Positions 43,717-53,607 of a stretch of DNA of 64,000 nucleotides are shown here, piece by piece. Made by a program: the position numbers and the translations under genes. How positions within the stretch are numbered: position 1 is the stretch's first letter; every line of letters starts with the position of its first letter. This DNA comes from Zoogloeaceae bacterium (GTDB taxonomy: Bacteria; Pseudomonadota; Gammaproteobacteria; Burkholderiales; Rhodocyclaceae): NCBI GenBank assembly GCA_024235635.1, contig JACKMA010000001.1:744001-808000 (forward strand), in the 5' to 3' direction. The notes under the pieces are model-generated. The model was not told where the DNA came from, made no database searches, and saw only the letters and a program-made list of their open reading frames with translations.

Positions 43717-44451
43717 GTGAGCTCGGAGACATCGTGCATGAACTGCCCGCTCAGGAGCCGGGCGGCCTTCCGCGCCAACGAAGCGGCGGAGATCGCGTTC
43801 ATCGAACGCTTCAAGAGCCGGCAGATGCGGGTTGCGGCCGGCTTGCCGATCCTGCTCGAAGGTGAACGTTCAGACCGGCTTTACACGATTCTCTCGGGCT
43901 GGGCGCACCGTTATCGCAGCCTCGGCGACGGCCGCCGGCAGATCCTCAATTTTCTTCTGCCCGGCGACTTCGTCGGCCTCCAGCAGGAACTCGACCACGA
44001 CGCCATGCATGGCATCGAGGCCCTGTCCGACGTGACCCTGTGCGTGTTTCCGCGGCAACGGCTGTGGCACCTCTACCAGGAATACCCGAGCCTCGCCTAC
44101 GATCTCACCTGGCTCTGCGCGCACGAGGAGCTGATCGTCGACGAGAACCTGCTGTCGGTCGGTCGACGTAGCGCTATCGAACGCATCGGCATGCTGCTGA
44201 TCCATCTCTACAAGCGAGCGGAGTCGGTCGGCATGGGCACTGACGGTAGCGTGCAGATGCCGATCAGCCAGCAGCACATTGCAGACGCGCTGGGGCTGTC
44301 ACTGGTCCATACCAACAAGACGCTGCGGCGTCTGAACCTGCTCGGGCTCATCGAATTGCGGGGCGGCGCCCTGCGCATCGGCGATCTCGGCAGATTGCGA
44401 CAACTCTCCGACTATCATGCGCTGCCGCTGCGGGCGCGGCCGTTGATCTGA
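43717..44451 (+). CDS. Crp/Fnr-family regulator
   Basis: A 244-residue regulator. The cyclic-nucleotide-binding-like domain (LLEGERSDRLYTILSGWAHR, LNFLLPGDFVGLQQEL) is followed by a dimer helix and a winged helix (ISQQHIADALGLSLVHTNKT, LRRLNLLGLIELRGG). An N-terminal CMNCPLRS gives a CxxC resembling the start of an FNR cluster, but the third cysteine of the FNR pattern is missing, so a full 4Fe-4S site is unlikely. The GTG at 43717 has GGAGGG upstream; an ATG at 43738 is possible. Divergent from the BLUF gene. Confidence 0.88.
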   Translation: MSSETSCMNCPLRSRAAFRANEAAEIAFIERFKSRQMRVAAGLPILLEGERSDRLYTILSGWAHRYRSLGDGRRQILNFLLPGDFVGLQQELDHDAMHGIEALSDVTLCVFPRQRLWHLYQEYPSLAYDLTWLCAHEELIVDENLLSVGRRSAIERIGMLLIHLYKRAESVGMGTDGSVQMPISQQHIADALGLSLVHTNKTLRRLNLLGLIELRGGALRIGDLGRLRQLSDYHALPLRARPLI

Positions 44452-44465
44452 CGCGGCAAGCCGCT

Positions 44466-46313
44466 TCAGGCGTCGCGGCCGCGAGTCTTGCCGCCGTCGG
44501 ACTTGTCGCTGCGGGACTTCGACGCCTCGTCGGGATCCTGGTCGATCAATGCGATGATCGACCAGCCGGGGCCGGGCTCACGCTGATTGTCGGCCGCCAG
44601 CACCTCGAGCCTGCCCTTGGGATCCAGCGCGAACAACGGCGTCGCTCGTGCGCCGTACATCTCGGCGAAATGGTCCAGCGTGTAGTTCTCCGACAGGTTG
44701 GTCCTGCGGATCTCGGCGCCGCGATAGATGCGGCGCGACAGGTCGACGTAGGTGACATCCTCGCCGAATGCACGGCGGCCCTGGCGCGCCACGTCCGCAC
44801 GACCGCTGGCGTTGCCGCCGACCCGCAGCGCAAAGACATGTCGCGGCCCGAACTGGTCGCGATAGCGGTTGCAGGCCAGGCCGTTCAGGTGGGCATCGGC
44901 GGTCAGCGCCAGCAGATAGCCGAGGCCGGAGGTGTCGAGGTAGAGCTCGGCATGTTCCGACAGCGGATTGCCATAGTAGGAACGCAGCCCCGACATGCGC
45001 GCCCGGCTGACGTTGTCCCACAGCGTGTCGGTCAGCATCACGCGCACCTTCTGCTGATCGAGTGCCTTGGCGATGGTACGTGCCAATGGATTGGCGCCGA
45101 TGATCAAGAAGCCGTGCGGATCCGGTTCCGATACCTTGAGCCAGCGTCCGAGCGAACTTGCCGTCAGGCTCTGAAAGACCACCGTGCCGATGATCACGAC
45201 GAAGGTCATCGGCACCAGCAGCGCAGCCTCCTCGAACCCGAGTTCCTCGAGCTTGATCGCAAACAGCGCACTGACCGCCGCAGCGACGATGCCGCGTGGC
45301 GCGATCCACGCCAGCAGCGCGCGCTCGCGCAGGCTGAAGCTCGAACCCCAGGTGCAGTAGGCCACCTTCAGCGGTCGCGCCACAAACTGGACGACCAGGA
45401 AGACGCCGACCACCAGCCAGCCCAGTTCGGCCAGTTGGCCGATATCGAGACGTGCGGCCAGCAGGATGAACAACACCGTGATCAGCAACAGCGAGAGGCT
45501 TTCCTTGAAGGCCAGGATTTCCTCGATCGGCACGCCCTTTCGATTGCCGAGGTAGATACCCATCACCGTCACCGCCAGCAGCCCGGACTCCTCGGCGAGT
45601 TCGTTGGAGATGGCAAAGGCACCGAACACGGCGGCCAGCGTCGCGAGGTTGTAGAGGTAGGCCGGCAGCCAGTCGCGACGCAAGGCCTCGCCGAGCAGAT
45701 AGCCGATGCCCGTGCCGGTCAGCGTGCCGATGCCAATCACCGAGACGAAGGCCAGCAGCGTCTGGCTGAAGGCGGCACCGGCCTCGCGGCTGACGATGAA
45801 CTCGAACACCAGCACCGCCAGCAGCGCGCCGATCGGATCGATGATGATGCCTTCCCAGCGCAGGATGTTGGCGACCTTGGCGGTGGGTCGCACGCTGCGC
45901 AACATCGGCACGATCACGGTCGGCCCGGTGACCACCATGATCGCCCCGAACAGCGTCGCCATCTCCCACGAGAAGCCGGCCAGCCAGTGGGTGGCGAGCG
46001 TGGTCACGCTCCAGGTCACCAGCACGCCGCTGGTGACGAAGCGGCGCACGACGTGTTCCATGCCGCGGATCTGGGCGAGTTCGAGGGTCAGGCTGCCTTC
46101 GAACAGGATCACCGCGACCGACAGCGACACGAAGGGAAAGAGCAAGGGCCCGAGCAACTCGTCCGGATCGAGCCAGCCGGCCACCGGTCCGGCGACGATG
46201 CCGGTCAGCAGCAGGAACAGGATCGCCGGCAGGCGGAGCTTCCAGGCGAGGAACTGGCATGCCCCGCCGGCGATCGCCAGCGCCGCCAGCATCTGCAGCG
46301 CGTGTTCGTTCAT
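44466..46313 (-). CDS. CPA1-type cation/proton antiporter with RCK-like C-terminal domain
   Basis: A 615-residue antiporter. Twelve or so helices: ALAIAGGACQFLAWKLRLPA, LTGIVAGPVAGWLDPDELLG, GAIMVVTGPTVIVPMLRSV (carrying the T-D/N-P equivalent region), WEGIIIDPIGALLAVLVFEF, WIAPRGIVAAAVSALFAI. The C-terminal ~200 residues form a TrkA-N-like Rossmann module (HGFLIIGANPLARTIAKALD) and a TrkA-C-like part. Probably K+(Na+)/H+ exchange gated by a nucleotide. The ATG at 46313 fits the first helix. Convergent with the Crp/Fnr gene, 14 bp apart. Confidence 0.88.
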   Translation of the reverse strand: MNEHALQMLAALAIAGGACQFLAWKLRLPAILFLLLTGIVAGPVAGWLDPDELLGPLLFPFVSLSVAVILFEGSLTLELAQIRGMEHVVRRFVTSGVLVTWSVTTLATHWLAGFSWEMATLFGAIMVVTGPTVIVPMLRSVRPTAKVANILRWEGIIIDPIGALLAVLVFEFIVSREAGAAFSQTLLAFVSVIGIGTLTGTGIGYLLGEALRRDWLPAYLYNLATLAAVFGAFAISNELAEESGLLAVTVMGIYLGNRKGVPIEEILAFKESLSLLLITVLFILLAARLDIGQLAELGWLVVGVFLVVQFVARPLKVAYCTWGSSFSLRERALLAWIAPRGIVAAAVSALFAIKLEELGFEEAALLVPMTFVVIIGTVVFQSLTASSLGRWLKVSEPDPHGFLIIGANPLARTIAKALDQQKVRVMLTDTLWDNVSRARMSGLRSYYGNPLSEHAELYLDTSGLGYLLALTADAHLNGLACNRYRDQFGPRHVFALRVGGNASGRADVARQGRRAFGEDVTYVDLSRRIYRGAEIRRTNLSENYTLDHFAEMYGARATPLFALDPKGRLEVLAADNQREPGPGWSIIALIDQDPDEASKSRSDKSDGGKTRGRDA

Positions 46314-46834
46314 GCGGGACGGCCGGAAGGCAGGCGCGGAGGGGTGGAACTGGACGGCCGAAGGGCCGGGTCGGGTCGCTTCATGGCGATGATGATAGCG
46401 AACCCGGACGCCACCGCGGAAAAAGCGACCGGGCCTCGGGCGCTGCGGTGGCACCCCGCCACCCGGGCCGAAGCGGTTCTGAGCCTCTTTGCTCGCGCGG
46501 GGCACGCGCCTGCTCGGGCGTCTCGAAAATCCTCGGCGGGCCGGACCGACACAGCAACCGGACCCTCGTCGGCATCCGCATGACCCCATTTGAACGGCGA
46601 CTGAAGCGCGCTCGAAGCCACGGCCTCGACACCCGCAGGGACGCCGACCGTGCGAAGGTCGGCAACAAGCGACGCGTTGCGATCGACGAGGCAAGCGTCG
46701 ATACCTCAACGATTGAACGGCACGCACCGGCGGCTTCGAGTCACATCGGCCTTGCCGGACCGGCAGGTTACATCAGGGCAGGCGCGCAGCCCGACGCTGC
46801 TCGTGCGCGAGCAGGCGCGTGCGACGGCCGACCG
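46314..46834. other. Non-coding stretch between antiporter and chemoreceptor genes
   Basis: About 520 bases of GC-rich DNA without a supported gene. Open frames on both strands are continuations or shadows of flanking genes with no ribosome site. The left part must hold the antiporter promoter and the right part the end of the chemoreceptor transcript. Confidence 0.45.
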
Positions 46835-47932
46835 CTAGCGGTGGTGCGCGCGCTCCGAGATCTCCTGCAGGGCACTCATGACGCCGGCGCTGCCGGCCTC
46901 CATCTGCTCAAGGGCCCTGATGGCATCGGCGAAGCGACCGCTGCCGGCCAGTTCGAGCGCCTGCCTGCCACTGTTGTGCACCTTGGCATGCGGCGCCTCG
47001 AGCGCCCGATAGGCCCCGAGATCCGCGAAGTTTCTGCCCTGACCCTCGTAATACCACTTGCCGAGCCGGCAGGCGGTGTGACTGGCGAAGTCCGACACGG
47101 TCTTGTCGGAATGGCCCGCGACCGCGCGATAGACTTCCATCTTGTAGATCAGATGATCGAACTTGGCCAGCTCGACGAAGCTGTGCACCGCCGCGCCCTG
47201 CATCACCGCGGCCATCTGGCGCGCCAGCGCGCACAACTCGCCCATGCTCTCACGAGCGCTGCGGCCATCTTCGGCCGCCGTCGATGCCTTGTTCGACAGC
47301 GCCTCGATGGTCACCTGGGTCTTGCCGGTCTCACCCTGGATTGCATTGACCAGTTCGGAAATCTCGTTGGTTGCAGTCGCCGTTCGTTCGGCGAGCTTGC
47401 GCACTTCGTCGGCGACCACCGCGAAGCCGCGCCCTTGTTCGCCGGCTCGCGCGGCCTCGATGGCGGCATTGAGCGCGAGCAGGTTGGTCTGATCGGCGAT
47501 CTCACGGATCAACTGGACGATTCCGCCGATCTGCCCGGCCCGCTGATTGAGCTGCTGCACCGATCCGGCGGTCTGGCGAGTCTCGCCGGCGAGGCGGTCG
47601 AGGTTGTTGGCGATATGGTCGATCGCGGCGGCGCTGTGATCCGCGGAATCGGTGGACCGGGCGGCCGCCTCCTGCTCTTCGGTGAGGCTCGCCGCCAGCT
47701 CGCCGAAGGTACGTTGAACATCGCTCAGGGACCCGCTATAGACCGTCAGTTGCTCGAACAGGGATTCGAGCATGGCGACGCGGTCCCGGGCGAGCGCACA
47801 CTCGCGCTCATGGGCGTCGAGCCCCGCCCGCAACTGCTCGCTGACGCGTCGCTCTTGCTCGAGCGACTGCTCCAGGCCCTTGATCCGCTCGCGCAAGGCC
47901 TCGACTTCGCGGCCCGATCCGAAGATTCCCAT
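46835..47932 (-). CDS. Soluble chemoreceptor with CZB zinc-binding domain
   Basis: A 365-residue cytosolic methyl-accepting protein without membrane helices. An N-terminal coiled coil ([20 protein letters not shown]) leads into the signalling hairpin: [50 protein letters not shown]. The C-terminal CZB domain has [29 protein letters not shown] and PHAKVHNSG, supplying the His/Cys zinc ligands. Such receptors sense zinc or hypochlorous acid. The ATG at 47932 is chosen; upstream codons look non-coding. No che genes nearby. Confidence 0.9.
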   Translation of the reverse strand: MGIFGSGREVEALRERIKGLEQSLEQERRVSEQLRAGLDAHERECALARDRVAMLESLFEQLTVYSGSLSDVQRTFGELAASLTEEQEAAARSTDSADHSAAAIDHIANNLDRLAGETRQTAGSVQQLNQRAGQIGGIVQLIREIADQTNLLALNAAIEAARAGEQGRGFAVVADEVRKLAERTATATNEISELVNAIQGETGKTQVTIEALSNKASTAAEDGRSARESMGELCALARQMAAVMQGAAVHSFVELAKFDHLIYKMEVYRAVAGHSDKTVSDFASHTACRLGKWYYEGQGRNFADLGAYRALEAPHAKVHNSGRQALELAGSGRFADAIRALEQMEAGSAGVMSALQEISERAHHR

Positions 47933-48339
47933 CGACTCCACTCCTGGCGATTTCGCAGCCGCCCGCCCAAGCGGGCATCGCATGGAATTTCGGTTGGATG
48001 CCAAGGAACTTTAGGGCACCCCGACGTGGCATCGGCAGGCAAAGACGGCGCCGACGCCGCAGTCGTCGCCACCCGGCAGGCGATGAATCGGGCACGGGGT
48101 GCCCTGCAAGGCCTTGGTTATGAATCGTTCGTCGCATCGAAGGCGGCGCTTGGCGCGGGATCGGACACGCCGCCGACGACCCCGGACAGCGCGCCGAACG
48201 GCGACACCCACCCCCCGCCGCGTCACGAGATGTCACAAAGGCCGGCCGGTGCGGATTTGCATCGAATCAAGCCGCCGAGGGGCGCCCGAAAGCGGTTTCC
48301 GGGATAATTCGTCCTGTCTGCGGCTGCGAGCGTCCAGCG
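47933..48339. other. Divergent non-coding stretch
   Basis: About 400 bases between the divergent chemoreceptor and SEC-C/OGT genes. It must carry both promoters. A GATAAT element at 48303-48308, 32 bp before the OGT start, is a possible -10 box; no good -35 is visible. No gene supported. Confidence 0.4.
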
Positions 48340-50316
48340 ATGTCGGTCAAACGTAACGATCCCTGCCCTTGCGGCAGCGGCAAGAAATACAAGAAGTGCT
48401 GCGGCGCCAACGTGGCGGCCACCCGCCGCCCGCCGCCGACGGATCTGCTTCGGCAGGCATCGGCGCACCACATGGCTGGCCGACTGGCGGACGCCGAGCA
48501 GCTCTACCGCGGTGCGCTCGAAAACCATGCGACCCATGCCAGCGCCCTGCACGGCCTGGGCGTCATCGCGTTCCAGCGTGAGCGCCACGCCGAGGCCTGC
48601 GATCTGATCGGCCAGGCCATCGACCGACGCCCGGATGTGGCGCTCTACCATTTCAATCTCGGCAAGGCATGCCGCGCAGCCGGCCGCCTGGCCGAAGCCG
48701 TCGAGGCCTATCGACGGGCCCTGCGCGTCGATCCGCGCCATGTGCCATCGCTCGAGAACCTCGGCAACCTGCTGGCGTTCCAGAGCCGCTTCCTCGACGC
48801 CGCCGACTGCTTCCGCACCGTGGTCGGGCTCCAGCGCGACAACCTGCGCGCACGGCGTGCGCTGGGCGCCGCGCTGTGGCGGGGCGGCCGCCTCAAGGAA
48901 GGCATCGACATCTACCGTGGCGCAGCCACGGGGCCGATGGCGCGCCTGCGGCTCGCGGTCATGGACTGTGCAACCCAATCGTCGCTCGACGACATCGCGG
49001 CCGTTCGCGCGGAGTTGCACCGTGCAATGGACCTGGTCGAGGCCGAAGCACCGCTGCCGGGCGATGCCGAAGCTGAAATCGACGTCACCTGCTTCTATTC
49101 GGCCTACCACAGCGGCAACGAGCGCGAAACCCTGTCGCGGCTCGGAACCGTTCTCGCGAGGGCCTTCCCCGCGCTCGAGTTCATCGCGCCGCACTGCCGG
49201 CCAGGCGCCGTGCGCGAGCGTCGGGCGAAGCCGCGCATCGGAATCGTTTCGCCGTTTCTCGGCGAACATTCGGTGACCCGTTACCTGGGCTCGATGCTGG
49301 CCGGAATCGACCCCGAGCGCTTCGAGCTTTGGGTATTCACCCAACCGTCACTGAAAGGCGACACGGCATCGGCGCTGCGCGAGCGCGCGGCCCGCTTCGT
49401 CGAATTGCAGCCCTCGCTGTCGGCGATGCGCAGCGCCATCGGCGAGGCCCGTCTCGACGTCCTCGTGCACGCCGACCTCGGCATGATGCCGCTGACCTAT
49501 CTGCTGGCCTTCTCGCGGCTGGCGCCGGTCCAGGCCACCACCTTCGGCCACCCGGTGACCAGCGGCGTGCCGGCAATCGACTGGTATCTGTCGCATGCCG
49601 GCGTCGAGGCTGCGGATGCATCGGAGCACTACAGCGAGCGCCTTTACCGGATGCCGGCCGACGGCACTTTCTGCTGTTTCCCGCGACCGGCGCCGGCTCA
49701 GACCGTGCTCGACCGCGAGACGCTGGGCGTGCCGGGCGATGCCCACCTGTATCTGTGTCCCCAGAACCTGTTGAAGATCCATCCGGACTTCGATCCGATC
49801 CTGCGCGCCCTGCTCGAACGCGATGCCAAGGCCCTGGTGGCCTTCGTCAGCGACAAGGAGGACTGGCGCCCGCGACTCGAAGCAAGACACCGTTCGAGCC
49901 TCGGCGCACTCGCCGACCGGATCATCTACCTGCCGTACCAGAACAGCCGAGACGGCTACTTCAGTCTCTATCGACTCAGTGATGCCGTCCTCGACCCACC
50001 CCACTTCAGCGGCGGCGTCACCAGCTTCGACGCCTTTGCGATGGGCGCCCCGGTGGTGGCCCTGCCCGGCCGCTTCTTCCGCGGCCGCCAGACCTGGGCG
50101 CTGTATCGACGCATGGAGATCGACGACTGCATCGCCCGCGACGGCGACCACTACGTCGAAATCGCGCTGCGGCTGGCGGCCGACGCGGGCTTTCGCGGCG
50201 ACGTCTGCAGGCGCATCGAGGAACGCAATCACCTGATCTTCGACGACCCTGCCGTGATCGCGCACTGGAACGACGCCCTCGCCCATCTGGCCGCCGAGGT
50301 CGCTGCCGCGGCCTGA
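48340..50316 (+). CDS. SEC-C/TPR/O-GlcNAc-transferase-like glycosyltransferase
   Basis: A 658-residue protein of unusual make-up. Residues 1-25 are a SEC-C zinc motif ([17 protein letters not shown]), as at the end of SecA. TPR repeats follow ([60 protein letters not shown]). The C-terminal ~380 residues are an OGT-type GT41 domain: [95 protein letters not shown]. Predicted to glycosylate proteins, with SEC-C perhaps binding ribosome or nascent substrate. Confidence 0.85.
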   Translation: MSVKRNDPCPCGSGKKYKKCCGANVAATRRPPPTDLLRQASAHHMAGRLADAEQLYRGALENHATHASALHGLGVIAFQRERHAEACDLIGQAIDRRPDVALYHFNLGKACRAAGRLAEAVEAYRRALRVDPRHVPSLENLGNLLAFQSRFLDAADCFRTVVGLQRDNLRARRALGAALWRGGRLKEGIDIYRGAATGPMARLRLAVMDCATQSSLDDIAAVRAELHRAMDLVEAEAPLPGDAEAEIDVTCFYSAYHSGNERETLSRLGTVLARAFPALEFIAPHCRPGAVRERRAKPRIGIVSPFLGEHSVTRYLGSMLAGIDPERFELWVFTQPSLKGDTASALRERAARFVELQPSLSAMRSAIGEARLDVLVHADLGMMPLTYLLAFSRLAPVQATTFGHPVTSGVPAIDWYLSHAGVEAADASEHYSERLYRMPADGTFCCFPRPAPAQTVLDRETLGVPGDAHLYLCPQNLLKIHPDFDPILRALLERDAKALVAFVSDKEDWRPRLEARHRSSLGALADRIIYLPYQNSRDGYFSLYRLSDAVLDPPHFSGGVTSFDAFAMGAPVVALPGRFFRGRQTWALYRRMEIDDCIARDGDHYVEIALRLAADAGFRGDVCRRIEERNHLIFDDPAVIAHWNDALAHLAAEVAAAA

Positions 50317-50327
50317 GGCCCGCCCCG

Positions 50328-50346
50328 TCACCGCCGCTGGCGGTGA
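50328..50346. terminator. Hairpin between convergent genes
   Basis: TCACCGCC-GCT-GGCGGTGA is a perfect 8-bp stem with a 3-nt loop in the 37-bp spacer between the convergent OGT and radical SAM genes. It may stop transcription from both sides, though no T-run follows. Confidence 0.6.
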
Positions 50347-50353
50347 TGCCGGC

Positions 50354-51931
50354 TCAAGCCGCCGCCGACAGCCGTCCGATGCCGCGTGCCCGGCGCGCCG
50401 GCGTGACCTCGACCACGCTCCCCGCAGTCAGTTCCGGACCGAGCTTCGGCTGCAGCCCGACCGGCTGACGCGGATGTCTCTCGTGGGGCATGGCACCGCG
50501 CGGTGCCGTCGAGAAATAGCGCGCGGCCTGCACCACCCGCGGCAGATTCCTGGCCAGATGCCACAGGCTCCAACGATGCTGCCAAAGCCGACCGACGAAG
50601 CGGCGTCGGTAGCCGCGACTGTCGTAGAAGCGCCGCACGTGCCAGTTGTACATGGCATCCATCTCGGCCCGCGTCTCGAAACCGGTCGGCCTGAGCACGA
50701 AGTTCAGGCAGTTCATCAGGCGCCAGTCCTCGTCGAAATCGCCGGCGTCACCGTTACGGCACTCGTCCCAGATCGGTGCGCCGTACATCGGGCTGAACTT
50801 GGTCATGTTCATCTCGTCGAGCTCGAGCGAGAGGATGAAATCGCTGGTGGCGCGCAGCGTCTCCGGCGATTCGCCCGGCAGACCGAAGATGAAGAGCCCC
50901 TTGGCTCGCAACCCGGCGCGACGGATCAGGTCGACCGTCTCACGCACCTCGTCGAGCGTGACGCCGGACTTGTGTCGCGCCATCATGCCCGGGTCGGCCG
51001 ACTCGATGCCCATCGACACCATCAGCGCACCGGCCGCCTTGAGCGCCTGCAACTGCTCGAGCGACGTATGGCCGGTCCGTATCGCGCAGTTGAAATCGAT
51101 GCCGAGCGGCCGATCGATCAGACGCCCGCAGAATTCGTCGACCCGCTTGCGGTGGGCGGTGAACAGATCATCGTAGAAATTGATGTGGTGGACACCGAAG
51201 CGATCGCGCAGGTAGCGCATGTGCTCGATCATGTATTCGGCGGAGTTGTACTTGTAGCGCCGCTCGAACACCGTTCGATCGCAGAACGAGCAGGTGTAGG
51301 GGCAACCGCGCGAGGTGACCATCGTCGCGCCCCAGCGCTTCTCGTACGAGAAGAGCGGCAGATGATAACCACGCGGAAAGCCGGCGAGCTTCTCGTAGGC
51401 CGGGAACGGCAACTCGTCGAGATGCTGAATCCTGGCGCGGCGCGGGTTGGTGACGACCCGTTCGCCATCGCGATACACCAGGTTGTCGATCTCAGACGCC
51501 GGCCGGCCCTCGGCCAGATCCAGCAAGGTACCCTCGCCCTCGCCGATGCACAGGTAGTCGATCTCCGGGAAGTGCTCGAGCAGGGGCGCGCCGATCGACG
51601 AGACATGCACGTTGCCGAAGACCGTACGCACTGCCGGCGTCCTGGCCTTGACGATCTCGGCCATGTCGAGCGCGTCCATGAAACCCGAGGTGGTCGTCGA
51701 GAAACCGACCAGCTCCGGCCTGCTGGCGAGGATCGCGTCGGCGTGCGCGGCAGTGCCTGCCGGTGCATGCGGACCAAGGCAATCGATCACCGACACCGCA
51801 TGGCCGTGGCGCTCGAGCCAGGACGCGAGCGACAGGATGCCGATCGGTGCGAGCCGGTTGGCCAGCACCGAGAAGTCGGGTTGTCCGGGTACGAAATTGA
51901 AGCCTGCCGGCTGGACCAGGGTGATTCGCAT
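50354..51931 (-). CDS. B12-binding radical SAM protein
   Basis: A 525-residue radical SAM enzyme. The N-terminal cobalamin-binding Rossmann part has LAPIGILSLASWLERHGHAV, SVIDCLGPHAPAG, VHVSSIGAPLLEHFPEIDYL and CIGEGEGTLLDL. The radical SAM core starts at TSRGCPYTCSFCDR (CxxxCxxC 4Fe-4S) with SMGIESADPGMMARHKSG and IFGLPGESPET. The C-terminal ~130 residues are variable. Substrate unknown; relatives methylate lipids, hopanoids or antibiotics. ATG 51931 begins at the first conserved strand (MRITLVQPAGFNF); an upstream ATG at 52096 would give a low-complexity lead and overlap the divergent phosphatase. Confidence 0.87.
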   Translation of the reverse strand: MRITLVQPAGFNFVPGQPDFSVLANRLAPIGILSLASWLERHGHAVSVIDCLGPHAPAGTAAHADAILASRPELVGFSTTTSGFMDALDMAEIVKARTPAVRTVFGNVHVSSIGAPLLEHFPEIDYLCIGEGEGTLLDLAEGRPASEIDNLVYRDGERVVTNPRRARIQHLDELPFPAYEKLAGFPRGYHLPLFSYEKRWGATMVTSRGCPYTCSFCDRTVFERRYKYNSAEYMIEHMRYLRDRFGVHHINFYDDLFTAHRKRVDEFCGRLIDRPLGIDFNCAIRTGHTSLEQLQALKAAGALMVSMGIESADPGMMARHKSGVTLDEVRETVDLIRRAGLRAKGLFIFGLPGESPETLRATSDFILSLELDEMNMTKFSPMYGAPIWDECRNGDAGDFDEDWRLMNCLNFVLRPTGFETRAEMDAMYNWHVRRFYDSRGYRRRFVGRLWQHRWSLWHLARNLPRVVQAARYFSTAPRGAMPHERHPRQPVGLQPKLGPELTAGSVVEVTPARRARGIGRLSAAA

Positions 51932-52094
51932 CGCAATCCCATGCATCTCACGAACGCCGAACATTGTAACGGCATGGCCCGGCGCCACCGGCACCATGTC
52001 GCCATCCGTCGCGCCGGGAACCGCCGGGGGAACGGGCGCGTCGCCATCGGCGTCTGAATTCAGCATGCCGGTTGCACGCGGAGGAGGATTCGGC

Positions 52095-52664
52095 ATGGTG
52101 GATCGCTTTGCTGCAGCCTGGGTGGCGTTGACGCTGGCCTTCGCGTCGGGCCTCGCCGCTGCACAGGAATCGACGCTGGATGCGCTCGCCGAGCCGGGCC
52201 GCGTGCTGCTGCTGCGGCACGCGCGGGCACCCGGCTACGGTGACCCGCCCGAATTTCGCCTCGACGCCTGCGACACGCAGCGCAATCTCGACGAGGTCGG
52301 CCGCAAGCAGGCGCGCCGGCTCGGCGAGCGCCTGCGTGCCGCAGGCATCGACCGTGCAAAGTTATATTCGAGCCAGTGGTGCCGATGCCTCGAGACCGCC
52401 CGCTTGCTCGATCTCGGCCCGGTCGAGCCGCTGCCCGCGCTGAATTCCTTCTTCCAACGCCGTCGGCAGCGTGGCGAACGGCTGGCGGCGCTGCGACGGA
52501 TGCTGGCAGCGCTGCCACAGGACGGTCCGCCGACGATCATGGTGACCCACCAAGTGACGATCAGCGCATTGACCGGCGGCGGCACACCCTCCGGTGGCGG
52601 CAGCATTTTCGCGCTGAACGGGACCGGCGAGCCGACACTGCTCGGCCATACGGCGCCCGACTGA
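52095..52664 (+). CDS. Exported histidine phosphatase (SixA-like)
   Basis: A 189-residue phosphohistidine-type phosphatase with signal peptide (RFAAAWVALTLAFASGLAAA). The catalytic box is VLLLRHARAPGYGDPP (RHA in place of the usual RHG), with second Arg in SSQWCRCLETARLL and second His in MVTHQVTISAL. The GGGTPSGGGSIFAL loop binds substrate. Periplasmic location suggests phosphate release from an exported compound. The NHL-repeat gene follows after 19 bp, so the two form an operon. Confidence 0.85.
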   Translation: MVDRFAAAWVALTLAFASGLAAAQESTLDALAEPGRVLLLRHARAPGYGDPPEFRLDACDTQRNLDEVGRKQARRLGERLRAAGIDRAKLYSSQWCRCLETARLLDLGPVEPLPALNSFFQRRRQRGERLAALRRMLAALPQDGPPTIMVTHQVTISALTGGGTPSGGGSIFALNGTGEPTLLGHTAPD

Positions 52665-52683
52665 TGGCTTCGCGGAGACGACC

Positions 52684-53562
52684 ATGCGCAGCTTGATACC
52701 GACCATTGCGGTCGCGCTCGCCGCCGGCGGTGCAGCGCTCGCACAACCGGTGCTGGAGCCCGAATTGCGCGCGGAACAGGCGAGCGGGCTGTCGCGTCCG
52801 CACGACGGCGCGCTCTCGCCCGATGGCCGCCGGCTCTACCTGACCGACATGAACAACAGCCGGATCGCGGTGCTGGATGCGGGCACGCTGGCGGTGATGG
52901 GTTACTTCGGCGAAGGCGAGCTGTCGTATCCGCACGATGCCGAATTCGACGCTGAGGGTCGATTGCTGGTGGCCGATACCGGCAACGGACGAATCGCGAT
53001 CTACCGGATCAGCGACGCCGACGGCGAACTGGTCGCCGAACTCGGCGGCCTGGCGGCGCCCGAAGGTGTTGCGGTCGCGGGCGACGGCCGCGTCATCGCG
53101 ACCAACACCGGCAGCGGCCAGTTGAGCGTGTTCCGCGACGGGCGCCTGATCCGCACGGTCGGCAGCTACGGCAGCGGACCGCTGCAGTTCGTCCGCCCGC
53201 ACGACGTCGACGCCTCGACCGATGGCCGCCTCTACGTCGTCGATTCGGGCAATCACCGGGTGCAGGTGCTGACGACCGACTATGCGCTGGCGTTTCGTTC
53301 CGACCCGTCGCTCGGTCTCAACGAGCCGAAGTACCTGAGCTTCGACGGCGATCGCCTCTGGCTCGCCGACGAGTACAACCACCGCGTGCTGTTGCTCGAC
53401 CATCGGCTGACCTTGAAGGGCATGCTCGGCAGCGGCGTGCGCGGCTGCGACGACCGCAACTTTCACAAACCCGAGGCGGTGCTTGCCGACCGCGACCGCC
53501 TATGGGTCATCGACACCTACAACGACCGGGTACTGCGCTACCAATGGGCGGCGCCGCGCTGA
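52684..53562 (+). CDS. Exported NHL-repeat beta-propeller protein
   Basis: A 292-residue protein with a signal peptide (LIPTIAVALAAGGAALA) and six NHL-like repeats: RRLYLTDMNNSRIAVLDAG, GRLLVADTGNGRIAIYR, GRVIATNTGSGQLSVFRD, GRLYVVDSGNHRVQVLTT, DRLWLADEYNHRVLLLDH, DRLWVIDTYNDRVLRYQ. The circular repeat gives a six-bladed propeller with no appended catalytic domain, so a binding or scaffold role is likely. It follows the phosphatase gene by 19 bp. Confidence 0.88.
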   Translation: MRSLIPTIAVALAAGGAALAQPVLEPELRAEQASGLSRPHDGALSPDGRRLYLTDMNNSRIAVLDAGTLAVMGYFGEGELSYPHDAEFDAEGRLLVADTGNGRIAIYRISDADGELVAELGGLAAPEGVAVAGDGRVIATNTGSGQLSVFRDGRLIRTVGSYGSGPLQFVRPHDVDASTDGRLYVVDSGNHRVQVLTTDYALAFRSDPSLGLNEPKYLSFDGDRLWLADEYNHRVLLLDHRLTLKGMLGSGVRGCDDRNFHKPEAVLADRDRLWVIDTYNDRVLRYQWAAPR

Positions 53563-53565
53563 ATC

Positions 53566-53594
53566 GGACCGGGCCGCGACCGCGGCCCCGGTCC
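53566..53594. terminator. Strong hairpin between convergent genes
   Basis: GGACCGGGCCGCG pairs with CGCGGCCCCGGTCC with one bulged base, a very GC-rich stem of about 13 bp in the 45-bp spacer between the NHL and CHRD genes. No T-run follows, but the stem is likely to stop transcription from both directions. Confidence 0.6.
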
Positions 53595-53607
53595 GCTGGC
53601 GTCCGCT

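Noticed and set aside
44670..46583. A 637-codon plus-strand frame opposite the antiporter
   Set aside because: Antisense shadow without start signals or domains.
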